64,000 bases of DNA from Mariprofundus sp. EBB-1 (GTDB lineage Bacteria > Pseudomonadota > Zetaproteobacteria > Mariprofundales > Mariprofundaceae), in NCBI RefSeq assembly GCF_003665155.1, contig NZ_RCFQ01000003.1, positions 1-64,000 of the forward strand, in the 5' to 3' direction. This document shows positions 53,345-61,592 of the stretch, in pieces. The position numbers and the translations under genes were made by a program. Positions within the stretch are counted from its first letter, which is position 1, and each line of letters opens with the position of its first letter. The notes below the pieces were generated by a model. The model was not told where the DNA came from. It made no database searches and saw only the letters and a list, made by a program, of their open reading frames with translations.

Positions 53345-54673
53345 ATGCCTGACGTGATATTCCGCGTCATAAAAAATCGAGGCCGTAAGCTTAGTGCTTA
53401 CGGCCTTTTTTCTGCATCCCCGGATAGTTTTGCAGCTTTGCTTGAAGACCCTTCTGGTAATGGACGCCAGTTCCTTGTTTCAAAAGCAGGGTCATCTACG
53501 TCATTGCGGCAAGGTACTGATCAACAAGCTGCTGAATCATTCTTTCACGCATGGAAGCAGGCGTTGGCTGGTGATATTGAACCATCGCCTGCAATTCGCT
53601 GCCTTTTTTATGCTGCTTATGAGGCATCTTTATTGATTGAGCATTTACCAAGTGCTAAAAGCGATGTGCCCGGGCCGGTATTGTGGACATTGATACCGGA
53701 TTATTCCATTTGCTTTGATGGTGATCAGATTCATCTGGCTGCCAGAAATGAGCATACAATCCGGACTGTATTGGATATGCTGGATAGCCATGCAGGCGAG
53801 TCTGTTGCGCATAAAACATGCTCTGCTGACCTGTCAAAGATTTCGGGCTTGGCATCGGAGCAATATACATTGGCAGTGGAAGCTGTGAAGTCATACATTG
53901 CTGGTGGTGATGTGTTTCAGGCTAATATCGCTCGATTCTGGTCCTTGCCGTTTCGATCTGCTGATCTGCAGGCTTTATATCATAAGCTGCGCCAGGTGAA
54001 TTCCGCCCCTTTCTCTTCTTATGTTCAGATCGACTGCGATGACGAATCGCAAGAGAGCACCTTGCATTTAATATCAGCTTCTCCAGAGCGACTGTTTCGC
54101 ACATTCGCCGATGGGGAGGTTGATACTCGTCCGATTGCAGGCACGAGAAGGCGCGCTGAAGGGGAGATGGACGATTCGCTAAGAGCAGAGCTTCTATTGT
54201 CTGAAAAAGAGCGTGCTGAGCATATCATGCTCGTTGACCTTGAGCGTAATGATCTGGGGCGAGTCTGTCGGCCGGGCAGTGTTGAAGTAAATGAACAGAT
54301 GGTTATTGAGCAGTATGCGACAGTTCAACATATTGTCTCCAATGTGCGTGGATATCTGGCTGAGGGGATGGATGTCGTTGATCTGTTCAAAGCCATGTTC
54401 CCCGGCGGTACAATAACCGGCTGTCCCAAGGTGCGCTGTATGGAAATTATCCATGAATTGGAAAACAGTGCCCGCGGCCCTTATACCGGTGGATTGGGTT
54501 ATGTTAGCTGGGATGGTTCATCGGATATGAATATTCTTATCCGTACCTTCTGGCACTTTGAGGGCCAGCTCAACTGGGCCGCCGGTGCTGGTATTGTGGC
54601 TGATTCTGATCCCCAACACGAATTGATTGAAACAGATCATAAAGCTGAAGGCCTGCTGCGCGCCCTGTTTTAG
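53345..54673 (+). CDS. pabB: Chorismate-binding enzyme, aminodeoxychorismate synthase component I-like
   Basis: The 442-residue frame belongs to the PabB/TrpE/isochorismate synthase family. Conserved blocks are QANIARFW near 195, PIAGTRRRAEG near 260, ERAEHIMLVDLERNDLGRVC, MFPGGTITGCPKVRCMEII and GPYTGGLGYVSW with the C-terminal GAGIVADSDPQHE. No trp genes are nearby and folP is 3 kb away, so PabB is favoured; but the Ala in PIAGT is typical of TrpE (PabB usually has Lys). The ATG at 53345 has no ribosome site and lies just before a terminator within the frame; TTG 53438 is a possible later start. Confidence 0.75.
   Translation: MPDVIFRVIKNRGRKLSAYGLFSASPDSFAALLEDPSGNGRQFLVSKAGSSTSLRQGTDQQAAESFFHAWKQALAGDIEPSPAIRCLFYAAYEASLLIEHLPSAKSDVPGPVLWTLIPDYSICFDGDQIHLAARNEHTIRTVLDMLDSHAGESVAHKTCSADLSKISGLASEQYTLAVEAVKSYIAGGDVFQANIARFWSLPFRSADLQALYHKLRQVNSAPFSSYVQIDCDDESQESTLHLISASPERLFRTFADGEVDTRPIAGTRRRAEGEMDDSLRAELLLSEKERAEHIMLVDLERNDLGRVCRPGSVEVNEQMVIEQYATVQHIVSNVRGYLAEGMDVVDLFKAMFPGGTITGCPKVRCMEIIHELENSARGPYTGGLGYVSWDGSSDMNILIRTFWHFEGQLNWAAGAGIVADSDPQHELIETDHKAEGLLRALF
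53381..53411 (+). terminator. Strong intrinsic terminator overlapping the pabB start
   Basis: GGCCGTAAGC (53381-53390) and GCTTACGGCC (53396-53405) form a perfect 10-bp stem with loop TTAGT, followed by six T. AAAAAA precedes the stem, so it may work in both directions. It is the natural end of the fab operon, yet it lies at codons 13-22 of the pabB frame. Confidence 0.9.
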
Positions 54674-54685
54674 AGCGCTTGTAAG

Positions 54686-56029
54686 TTAGCAGATAAGCTC
54701 GGAAATCGCTTGTTTGAGTGGTTCGCCAATATCAAGCATCAGTGATTCGTCTTCAGCTTCTATCATAATGCGTAATTTAGGCTCTGTACCCGACATACGC
54801 ACATTGATGCGTCCATCGGCACCTAAGCGTTCTTCGGCGTCAGTAATGAGAGCCTGCACTTTCTTGTCAGCCAATACATCCTTGCGCTCGGGCATAACGA
54901 TGTTCCACAATTTTTGAGGAAAGAGAGTCATATCTGCGGCCATTTCTGACAGTGGTTTGTTCTGCTCACTCATGGCTGAGAGTAGTTGCAATGCTGTCAT
55001 CAGGCCGTCACCCGTGGTGTTATGGTCGAGCAGGATCATGTGGCCGGATTGTTCGCCACCAAGGTTACAGCCTTTTTCACGCATCACCTCAAGCACATAT
55101 CGATCACCAACTGCCGCGCGGTGCATGGTAAGCCCCATATCTTTCAGGTAACGCTCCAAGCCCATATTGCTCATCAATGTTGTTACAACACCACCACCGG
55201 TTAACAGGCCATGGTTATGGGTATGTTCCGCTAGAATCGCAATGACTCTGTCACCGTCAATAAGTTGGCCATTGCCATCACAGGCAATCAATCTGTCAGC
55301 ATCTCCATCGAGAGCCAGACCAATGTCCGCACCTTTTTCTATGACCTGTTGCATCATATATTCAGGGTATGTGGAGCCACACTGCCGATTGATATTGTAA
55401 CCATCCGGTTTATCAAACATGCGGATCACTTCACAGCCAAGTTCTTTTAAGATGCGAGGAGCAACGTCATAAGCCGCTCCGTTGGCGGAATCGATAACGA
55501 CTTTAATGCCATCAAAGCGCATGCCGCGCGGTAATGAGCCTTTGAGAAACTCAATGTAGCGGCCACGGGCATCATCAATACGGAACGCTTTACCAATTTC
55601 CAGTGCCGCTGGCAGGGCTGGAAGATCATCGATACATGCTTCAATTTCAAGCTCGATACTGTCAGGTAATTTGAATCCATCGGAGGCAAAAAATTTGATG
55701 CCGTTATCGCCGGCCGGATTGTGTGATGCAGAGAGCATCACGCCGGCATCGGCACGTAAGCTGCGTGTTAAATAAGCTACTGCGGGAGTGGGAATTGGCC
55801 CTACAAGTAGCACATTCATACCTTGTGCCGTCAGCCCTGCACATAGTGCTGATTCGATCATATAACCTGAGAGACGCGTGTCTTTACCGATAAGAATCTG
55901 CGGCTGATGATCCATATGACGGGTTAACACATGCCCCGCTGCTCTCCCCAATGTTAATGCAAATTCGGCAGTCATAGGTGGTTTATTGACAGTGCCGCGA
56001 ACCCCGTCGGTTCCAAAATAACGTCTCAT
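54686..56029 (-). CDS. glmM: Phosphoglucosamine mutase
   Basis: GlmM converts glucosamine-6-phosphate to glucosamine-1-phosphate, a precursor of UDP-GlcNAc. The 447-residue protein has the FGTDGVRGTVN opening, the phosphoserine loop MLSASHNPAGDNGIKFF with Ser near 100, the metal loop DGDADRL near 240, GGEQSGHMI, and RMSGTEPKLRIM. It overlaps the cdaR-like gene by four bases. In Firmicutes and others cdaA-cdaR-glmM forms one operon and GlmM binds CdaA. Confidence 0.97.
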   Translation of the reverse strand: MRRYFGTDGVRGTVNKPPMTAEFALTLGRAAGHVLTRHMDHQPQILIGKDTRLSGYMIESALCAGLTAQGMNVLLVGPIPTPAVAYLTRSLRADAGVMLSASHNPAGDNGIKFFASDGFKLPDSIELEIEACIDDLPALPAALEIGKAFRIDDARGRYIEFLKGSLPRGMRFDGIKVVIDSANGAAYDVAPRILKELGCEVIRMFDKPDGYNINRQCGSTYPEYMMQQVIEKGADIGLALDGDADRLIACDGNGQLIDGDRVIAILAEHTHNHGLLTGGGVVTTLMSNMGLERYLKDMGLTMHRAAVGDRYVLEVMREKGCNLGGEQSGHMILLDHNTTGDGLMTALQLLSAMSEQNKPLSEMAADMTLFPQKLWNIVMPERKDVLADKKVQALITDAEERLGADGRINVRMSGTEPKLRIMIEAEDESLMLDIGEPLKQAISELIC

Positions 56030-56721
56030 AATGGGTCTCCTGGCACAGTGGCCGGTGTTGGTCGTATTGATTTTTTCAGCAAAGTGCCCTGAATAATGAT
56101 TTCGGTATTGTTATCGGTCAGGCGGATTGCCTTGCCGGAAGGACTTTCAATACCTGTGCTGGTCTTAAAAGCGCCCTCCTTTAAGGTTAGGCGAATAGGT
56201 GCAGTATCCACTTCACGCAATGGTTCCAGCCAGACTTCAGGGCCTGTGAGTTTGACTTGCTGTGGTTTAATGTTGATGTCATCAACGTACCAGCCTTCGG
56301 GTAACTCAAAACTGGCTTTAATGGGAATGGAGCGCGTGACCAATCGATCCACTTGTAGTTGAAGTCGATCAGGTTGTACTTTATCAATATGTAACCCCAC
56401 CGGTAGAGAGACCGCCGACAATTGCGGTGCTCTTTCAACCACCCCTGGAGTGGTTAAATCAGATGCATTGATAGGTATCGATAAGTTGCGTTCACGCAGA
56501 TCTTTTAAGCGGGACTGTAATCCATTGATGGATACGCGAACATGATCAGGGAAATCATTCACGATGACCATATCTGCAGGAAGGCCATGTACCTGCAAAG
56601 GCACATCCATGCTGACAGAGCCTTCTCCTTGCCCATGTACGTGTAGCCACAGGGATAAGGCGATAGCAATGGCCCAGAAATGTAAGTTATAACGCCGGAA
56701 CAGTGCAAGTGACTTAGCCAC
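56026..56721 (-). CDS. cdaR: CdaR-like YbbR-domain protein
   Basis: The 231-residue protein has an N-terminal transmembrane anchor (about 12-30) and two to three YbbR-like beta domains on the outer face, with VRVSINGLQSRLKDLR, VQPDRLQLQVDRLVTRSIPI and IKPQQVKLTGPE as the repeat marks. CdaR regulates the diadenylate cyclase CdaA in Gram-positive bacteria. Position between cdaA and glmM with touching ends makes this role likely here. Confidence 0.85.
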   Translation of the reverse strand: MAKSLALFRRYNLHFWAIAIALSLWLHVHGQGEGSVSMDVPLQVHGLPADMVIVNDFPDHVRVSINGLQSRLKDLRERNLSIPINASDLTTPGVVERAPQLSAVSLPVGLHIDKVQPDRLQLQVDRLVTRSIPIKASFELPEGWYVDDINIKPQQVKLTGPEVWLEPLREVDTAPIRLTLKEGAFKTSTGIESPSGKAIRLTDNNTEIIIQGTLLKKSIRPTPATVPGDPL

Positions 56722-57515
56722 TATGCTTCTCCGCTTATGGAATTGCTGACTTGAGAGCGCGCTCCTGAAAAGAGCTGGTCTTCCAGTGCCTTGTGCAATG
56801 TCTTGCTATCCATTCGGCTACCCATTTGCCCCTCTTTTACCAAGTGTACATCACCATTTTCTTCAGAAATGACAATGACCAGTGCATCTGTTTCTTCTGA
56901 AATGCCGACAGCAGCACGGTGGCGGGTACCAAAGTGGCCTGATACAGTGTTGGATTGTGCTAGCGGAAGCAAGACGCGTGCAGCCAATATTCGGCTTCCA
57001 CGCTCATCTCTGGCGACCATGATGGCACCATCATGCATGGGAGCCTCAGGACAAAATAGCGACTGAATCATGTCAGCACTCAGTGGTGCATCCATGGTGA
57101 CACCTGAATCAAACAGATGTCTTAAGCCGGTGTCGCGTTCTATTACGATTAAGCCGCCCCAGCCGCGATGCACCAATGAAAAAGAGGATTCAACCAGTGC
57201 ATCAATCATGCCTTCAATGGGGCCAGCGTTAGCAGCCAGTGGATTAATAGCGACACGCATCAATGCGCGTCTGATCTCTTGCTGAAACAGTACTACTAAA
57301 ATGACCATGAAGGCTGAGAAGAAATGACCGAACATCCACTCTACAGTGAACAGGCCAAAGGTGCGTGCCAATTGATAAGTGATGACAACGACAGCAACGC
57401 CGATGAGCATTTGTACGGCACGGGTACCACGAATGAGGTGCAGGAAAAAATAAACAACAACGGCAACAACCGCGATATCTATAAAGTCTGTAATGCCGAA
57501 TTGCCAATTGGACAT
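56721..57515 (-). CDS. cdaA: Diadenylate cyclase CdaA (c-di-AMP synthase)
   Basis: CdaA joins two ATP into cyclic di-AMP. The 264-residue protein has three N-terminal transmembrane helices (about 10-90) and a DAC domain with the catalytic motifs PMHDGAIMV near 170 and FGTRHRAAVGISEETDAL near 205-222. The ending is hydrophilic. ATG 57515 (MSNWQFG) is the likely start; the frame to 57539 is open. Its stop touches the cdaR start, so the cdaA-cdaR-glmM unit is translated together. Confidence 0.95.
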   Translation of the reverse strand: MSNWQFGITDFIDIAVVAVVVYFFLHLIRGTRAVQMLIGVAVVVITYQLARTFGLFTVEWMFGHFFSAFMVILVVLFQQEIRRALMRVAINPLAANAGPIEGMIDALVESSFSLVHRGWGGLIVIERDTGLRHLFDSGVTMDAPLSADMIQSLFCPEAPMHDGAIMVARDERGSRILAARVLLPLAQSNTVSGHFGTRHRAAVGISEETDALVIVISEENGDVHLVKEGQMGSRMDSKTLHKALEDQLFSGARSQVSNSISGEA

Positions 57516-57686
57516 GGGCGTGATGCACCTCAATAACATTATTTAAGCTGTAGAAGTTCGTTGATGCCTGACGCTTTCAATGACGTATGCACAGAGCTTC
57601 TTTTGTCTGTTTCGCTGTACATGATGAGAGCAAAGCGGAACAGGTTGAACCGAATCTGTAAATGACGAACTTAAGCTAGTGTGATT

Positions 57687-57709
57687 GCTTTAGCTTGCAA
57701 GCTAAAAGC
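57687..57709. repeat. Palindrome containing the folP stop codon
   Basis: TTTAGCTTGCAAGCTAAA (57689-57706) is a perfect 18-bp palindrome, extended by GC on both sides. The folP stop codon (57702-57704) lies in it. No T-run follows on the minus strand, so any terminator role is weak. The gap to cdaA (57540-57701) has no gene. Confidence 0.6.
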
Positions 57710-58550
57710 TGGGGTGGAGTGAGAGTGCTGATGCGACCTGCATGGCACGGCGTTGCAATGGCACATCATGCACGCGCAATATGTCGGCTCCGTTAGCTAT
57801 GCCTATAGCACCGGCTACGGCAGTTTCAATTTCACGATCATGGATGGGGCTATCTGTTAACTGGCCCAGAAATGATTTGCGGGATACCCCCAATAACAGG
57901 GGCATATTAAAGTGTTGTTTGAAATGACCAAGACCTTGAATCAAGGCGATATTATCCTGCAAGCGTTTGCCAAAACCTATGCCCGGATCAAGTGTGATGG
58001 CAGATGCCTGAATGCCAGCCTGCAGGCATGCATCAATACGTTGGTTAAAAAACAGACTTACATCTGCAACTGCATCGCTATATTTGGGCTGTTGCTGCAT
58101 GGTTTTTGGTAAGCCCTGCATATGCATGAGGCACACATCTACATGGCTATCAGCGATAACAGCCAGGCTGTCAGGATCAAAGGTCAGCGCACTTACATCA
58201 TTGATCATGCTGGCTCCGGCTTTAATTCCCTGATGCATAACCTCAGCTTTCATGGTGTCCGCCGAGACGAAGCAGCCTTGATCAGTTAAGGCCTGAATAA
58301 CCGGAATAACACGGGCCAACTCTTCTTCTAGTGGAACTGTTTCTGAACCCGGGCGGGTGGATTCTCCACCGACATCAATGATCGCGGCACCCTGTTCAAA
58401 CATATGCAGACCGTGCTCAATGGCACTTTCAATGTTAAAAAAATTACCGCCATCCGAGAATGAATCGGGGGTGCAATTTAGCACCCCCATGATCCATGCA
58501 TCACTGCTTACACCGCTGTCAGATTGCGGTCGGTGCCAGCGGGATTGCAT
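57702..58550 (-). CDS. folP: Dihydropteroate synthase
   Basis: FolP joins p-aminobenzoate to the pterin in folate synthesis and is the sulfonamide target. The 282-residue TIM barrel has MGVLNCTPDSFSDGG near 20-35, IIDVGGESTRPGSE near 58-71, SADTMKAEV, MINDVSAL and ITLDPGIGFGK. It follows ftsH by nine bases, the order found in E. coli (ftsH-folP-glmM), here with the cda genes inserted before glmM. Confidence 0.97.
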   Translation of the reverse strand: MQSRWHRPQSDSGVSSDAWIMGVLNCTPDSFSDGGNFFNIESAIEHGLHMFEQGAAIIDVGGESTRPGSETVPLEEELARVIPVIQALTDQGCFVSADTMKAEVMHQGIKAGASMINDVSALTFDPDSLAVIADSHVDVCLMHMQGLPKTMQQQPKYSDAVADVSLFFNQRIDACLQAGIQASAITLDPGIGFGKRLQDNIALIQGLGHFKQHFNMPLLLGVSRKSFLGQLTDSPIHDREIETAVAGAIGIANGADILRVHDVPLQRRAMQVASALSLHPSF

Positions 58551-58559
58551 TGATGTTAC

Positions 58560-60494
58560 CTAGCTGGTTTTGCTGGCCTGACCAGCTTCATCACCGGATG
58601 ATTTTTTCTCATCATCTCCGACATCAACCTTGGCTTCAGGTTCTTCTGAAGGGGGCGGTGTTGCGGAGCTTTTTTGCTCGGCATCTTTGATCAGCAAGGG
58701 CTCTTTGCCCTCCATAACGCGGTCAATATCAGTGGTATCCAGCGTTTCATATTTGATTAGCCCCTTGGCTAGCAGATGCAGTTGATCCATATGCTCTTCG
58801 AGAAGGAGCTTGGCTCTGTCGTAATTTTCTTCAATAATCTTACGTACTACACCATCAATTTTACGTGCTGTTTCTTCTGATATATTGGTTTGACGGGTTA
58901 TATCACGACCCAGAAATGGTTCGTGTTCGCGTTCGCCATACACCATAGGACCAAGTTCAGACATGCCCCACTGCGTTACCATATTGCGTGCTAATTGTGT
59001 TGCGCGTTCAAAGTCATTGGATGCGCCGGTAGTCATCTGGCCCAGTACCAACTCTTCGCCCAGACGGCCACCCATCATGATGGAAATCTGATCCAGCAGA
59101 TATTCTTTATCGTGATTGAAACGGTCTTCTTCAGGCATTTGCATGGTGATGCCGAGAGCCTGACCGCGTGGAATGATGCTTACCTTATGCACCGGATCAG
59201 CATTTTTCAGGTGTTTAGCAACCAGTGTATGACCTGCTTCATGGTAGGCTGTTGTCTCTTTTTGATCATCAGAGATCAACATAGATCGGCGTTCGGTGCC
59301 CATCATTACTTTGTCTTTAGCGGTTTCAAAATCTGCGCGCATTACTTTGTCACGATCAAAGCGTGCAGCATTGAGGGCTGCTTCATTGACCAGGTTGGCC
59401 AGATCTGCGCCGGAAAAGCCCGGTGTACCACGCGCCAGTTCTTTGCCGTTTACATCGGATGAAAGTGGCACTTTGCGCATATGTACTTTCAGGATCTGTT
59501 CGCGACCCAATAAATCCGGGCGAGGAACCACAACCTGACGGTCAAATCGACCTGGACGCAAGAGTGCAGGATCCAGTACATCCGGACGGTTGGTGGCAGC
59601 TACCAGAATTACGCCTTCATTGGACTCAAACCCATCCATCTCTACCAGCATCTGGTTCAGTGTCTGTTCGCGCTCATCGTTACCGCCGCCGACACCGGCA
59701 CCACGATGACGGCCCATAGCATCAATTTCATCAACAAAGATAATGCATGGTGCATGTTTTTTGGCCTGTTCAAACATATCACGTACACGTGAAGCACCCA
59801 CACCCACAAACATTTCAACAAAGTCAGATCCGGAAATGGAGAAGAATGGTACTTCTGCTTCTCCGGCAATGGCACGGGCGAGCAATGTTTTACCGGTGCC
59901 GGGAGGGCCAACCAATAACACGCCTTTAGGGAGCTTGCCGCCAAGGCGTGTGAATTTTGATGGATCACGCAGGAATTCGATGACTTCGGTAACTTCCTGT
60001 TTTGCTTCATCACAACCTGCAACATCTTCAAATGTGACCTTGGCTGTATTTTCATTCAGCAACTTGGCTTTACTCTTACCAAAGCCCATTGCTCCGCCTT
60101 TACCGCCGCCCTGCATTTGACGCATGAAAAATACCCAAACACCAATCAGTAGCAACATAGGGAACCATGAAATCAGTATTGATAACAGGAATGGCACTTC
60201 ATCCGGAGCTTTAACATTGATGACAACATGCTGATCAAGCAGACGTTGTGAAAGCGCTGTATCATTGCCCGGTACGGTGACGTTGTAGTTTTTTAATTCA
60301 CCGGAGTTGTCGCGGTACTGACCATTAACCAGATTATCTTTGATGGTGGCAGTCTCAACCATGCCGTTGTCCACTTTTTCAATATACGTTGAGTAGGCCA
60401 TTTTTTCGGCCTTCTGCATTGGTGCTGAAAACATATTGAAAAGGCTCATCATGGTTAGACCAATCACTAACCAGAGCAGTAAATTTTTACCCAT
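58560..60494 (-). CDS. ftsH: ATP-dependent zinc metalloprotease FtsH
   Basis: FtsH is the membrane AAA protease that removes misfolded membrane proteins and regulators such as LpxC in E. coli. The 644-residue protein has two transmembrane helices (about 5-22 and 100-122), then the AAA domain with [31 protein letters not shown] and second-region-of-homology [21 protein letters not shown], and the zinc site HEAGH near 417. The C-terminal tail is Glu/Ser/Lys-rich. A GAGGAA ribosome site precedes the ATG. A target lpxC lies in the same window. Confidence 0.98.
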   Translation of the reverse strand: MGKNLLLWLVIGLTMMSLFNMFSAPMQKAEKMAYSTYIEKVDNGMVETATIKDNLVNGQYRDNSGELKNYNVTVPGNDTALSQRLLDQHVVINVKAPDEVPFLLSILISWFPMLLLIGVWVFFMRQMQGGGKGGAMGFGKSKAKLLNENTAKVTFEDVAGCDEAKQEVTEVIEFLRDPSKFTRLGGKLPKGVLLVGPPGTGKTLLARAIAGEAEVPFFSISGSDFVEMFVGVGASRVRDMFEQAKKHAPCIIFVDEIDAMGRHRGAGVGGGNDEREQTLNQMLVEMDGFESNEGVILVAATNRPDVLDPALLRPGRFDRQVVVPRPDLLGREQILKVHMRKVPLSSDVNGKELARGTPGFSGADLANLVNEAALNAARFDRDKVMRADFETAKDKVMMGTERRSMLISDDQKETTAYHEAGHTLVAKHLKNADPVHKVSIIPRGQALGITMQMPEEDRFNHDKEYLLDQISIMMGGRLGEELVLGQMTTGASNDFERATQLARNMVTQWGMSELGPMVYGEREHEPFLGRDITRQTNISEETARKIDGVVRKIIEENYDRAKLLLEEHMDQLHLLAKGLIKYETLDTTDIDRVMEGKEPLLIKDAEQKSSATPPPSEEPEAKVDVGDDEKKSSGDEAGQASKTS

Positions 60495-60584
60495 AAAAAC
60501 AGTTCCTCGTCATTTTTTGTTGCGTGGTATACATGCTTGTTGAGCGTAAGCATCTTATTTTATTGTGAAAACAGCATTAAACAT

Positions 60585-61592
60585 CTAATTATTGTGTGCA
60601 AAATCTGCTCTAGTTGGCTGTAGATGCAAGCAGCCTCGCTTTCTGTAGAGACGGCAGCGTGATAAATCAACCCCCCCCCGGCCACTTTTTGTTGTCCATG
60701 TTTCAACCAGTTCGATGTGACGGCGACCGGGGGTGATGCCGTCGCCAAGCAGATGCGCCATCATTTTTTGTAATAATCGGGCGCGAATAACGCTGGAACA
60801 AGACTTCCACGTCAGCCATGGAATAGTAATTATATTTTGCGCATTTTGGGCTGTAGGCTGCCACAATGCGTCTGCTTGTAGATCAATGTGCCGAATGAGG
60901 ATATCGGCCTGTTGCTGCCAGCGCAGAAACAGGCTCTGTGGAGAAATGCCGGCCTTTTCCATGCGGGGAAACAGCTGATGCCTGATGCGATTGCGCCAGA
61001 TACTCATGTCGCGGTTGCTTGGGTCTTCAAACCAGCTGATATTCGTATCAATCAGTGCCTGCCTTAAATCCTGTGCCGGCACATGCAATAGCGGCCGTAC
61101 AATGCGTAGTTCACCAAACAGGCGTTCGTGACGCATGCCCTGGCAACCACCTGCTCCGGCACCTTGCAAGAGGCGCATGCAGACGGTTTCAGCCTGATCA
61201 TCAAGGTGTTGAGCCAGGCAGAGGGTAGAAATACCCGTTGTATGGCCCCATTTTTGAAATTGTGCCAGACGGCCATGGCGTGCCTCTGCTTCGCGGTTTT
61301 TGCCGGATGGAGAGGGTAGGCGGCCGTTGATAAATGTAATGCCCCAGGATGCAGCTTTGTTCCGCAATAGCTCCGCTTCCCGTTGAGATGAGTCACGCCA
61401 GCTATGATCTACATGCCAGGCTTGAACGTCATGTCCGGCATCCTTCAAGGCCAGCAGCAGTGCAGTTGAATCGGCACCTCCTGACCATCCTACAGCCAGT
61501 TGTTGCGGTAAGGGTGGTATATTGGCATGCATCAGCCAGTGTTTGTAAGGGAACCGTAATGTAGCCGAGTTCGCCTGATTGGGCATCATCAT
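60585..61592 (-). CDS. tilS: tRNA(Ile)-lysidine synthase, short form
   Basis: TilS makes lysidine at C34 of tRNA-Ile(CAU), so the tRNA reads AUA. The 335-residue protein has the PP-loop GWSGGADSTALLLAL near 35-48, the AWHVDHSWR and RNKAASWGI region, and LAQHLDDQAETVCMRLLQGAG. It is about 100 residues shorter than E. coli TilS, so part of the C-terminal domain is reduced; short TilS forms are known. The start overlaps the upstream gene's stop by four bases. Confidence 0.92.
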   Translation of the reverse strand: MMMPNQANSATLRFPYKHWLMHANIPPLPQQLAVGWSGGADSTALLLALKDAGHDVQAWHVDHSWRDSSQREAELLRNKAASWGITFINGRLPSPSGKNREAEARHGRLAQFQKWGHTTGISTLCLAQHLDDQAETVCMRLLQGAGAGGCQGMRHERLFGELRIVRPLLHVPAQDLRQALIDTNISWFEDPSNRDMSIWRNRIRHQLFPRMEKAGISPQSLFLRWQQQADILIRHIDLQADALWQPTAQNAQNIITIPWLTWKSCSSVIRARLLQKMMAHLLGDGITPGRRHIELVETWTTKSGRGGVDLSRCRLYRKRGCLHLQPTRADFAHNN

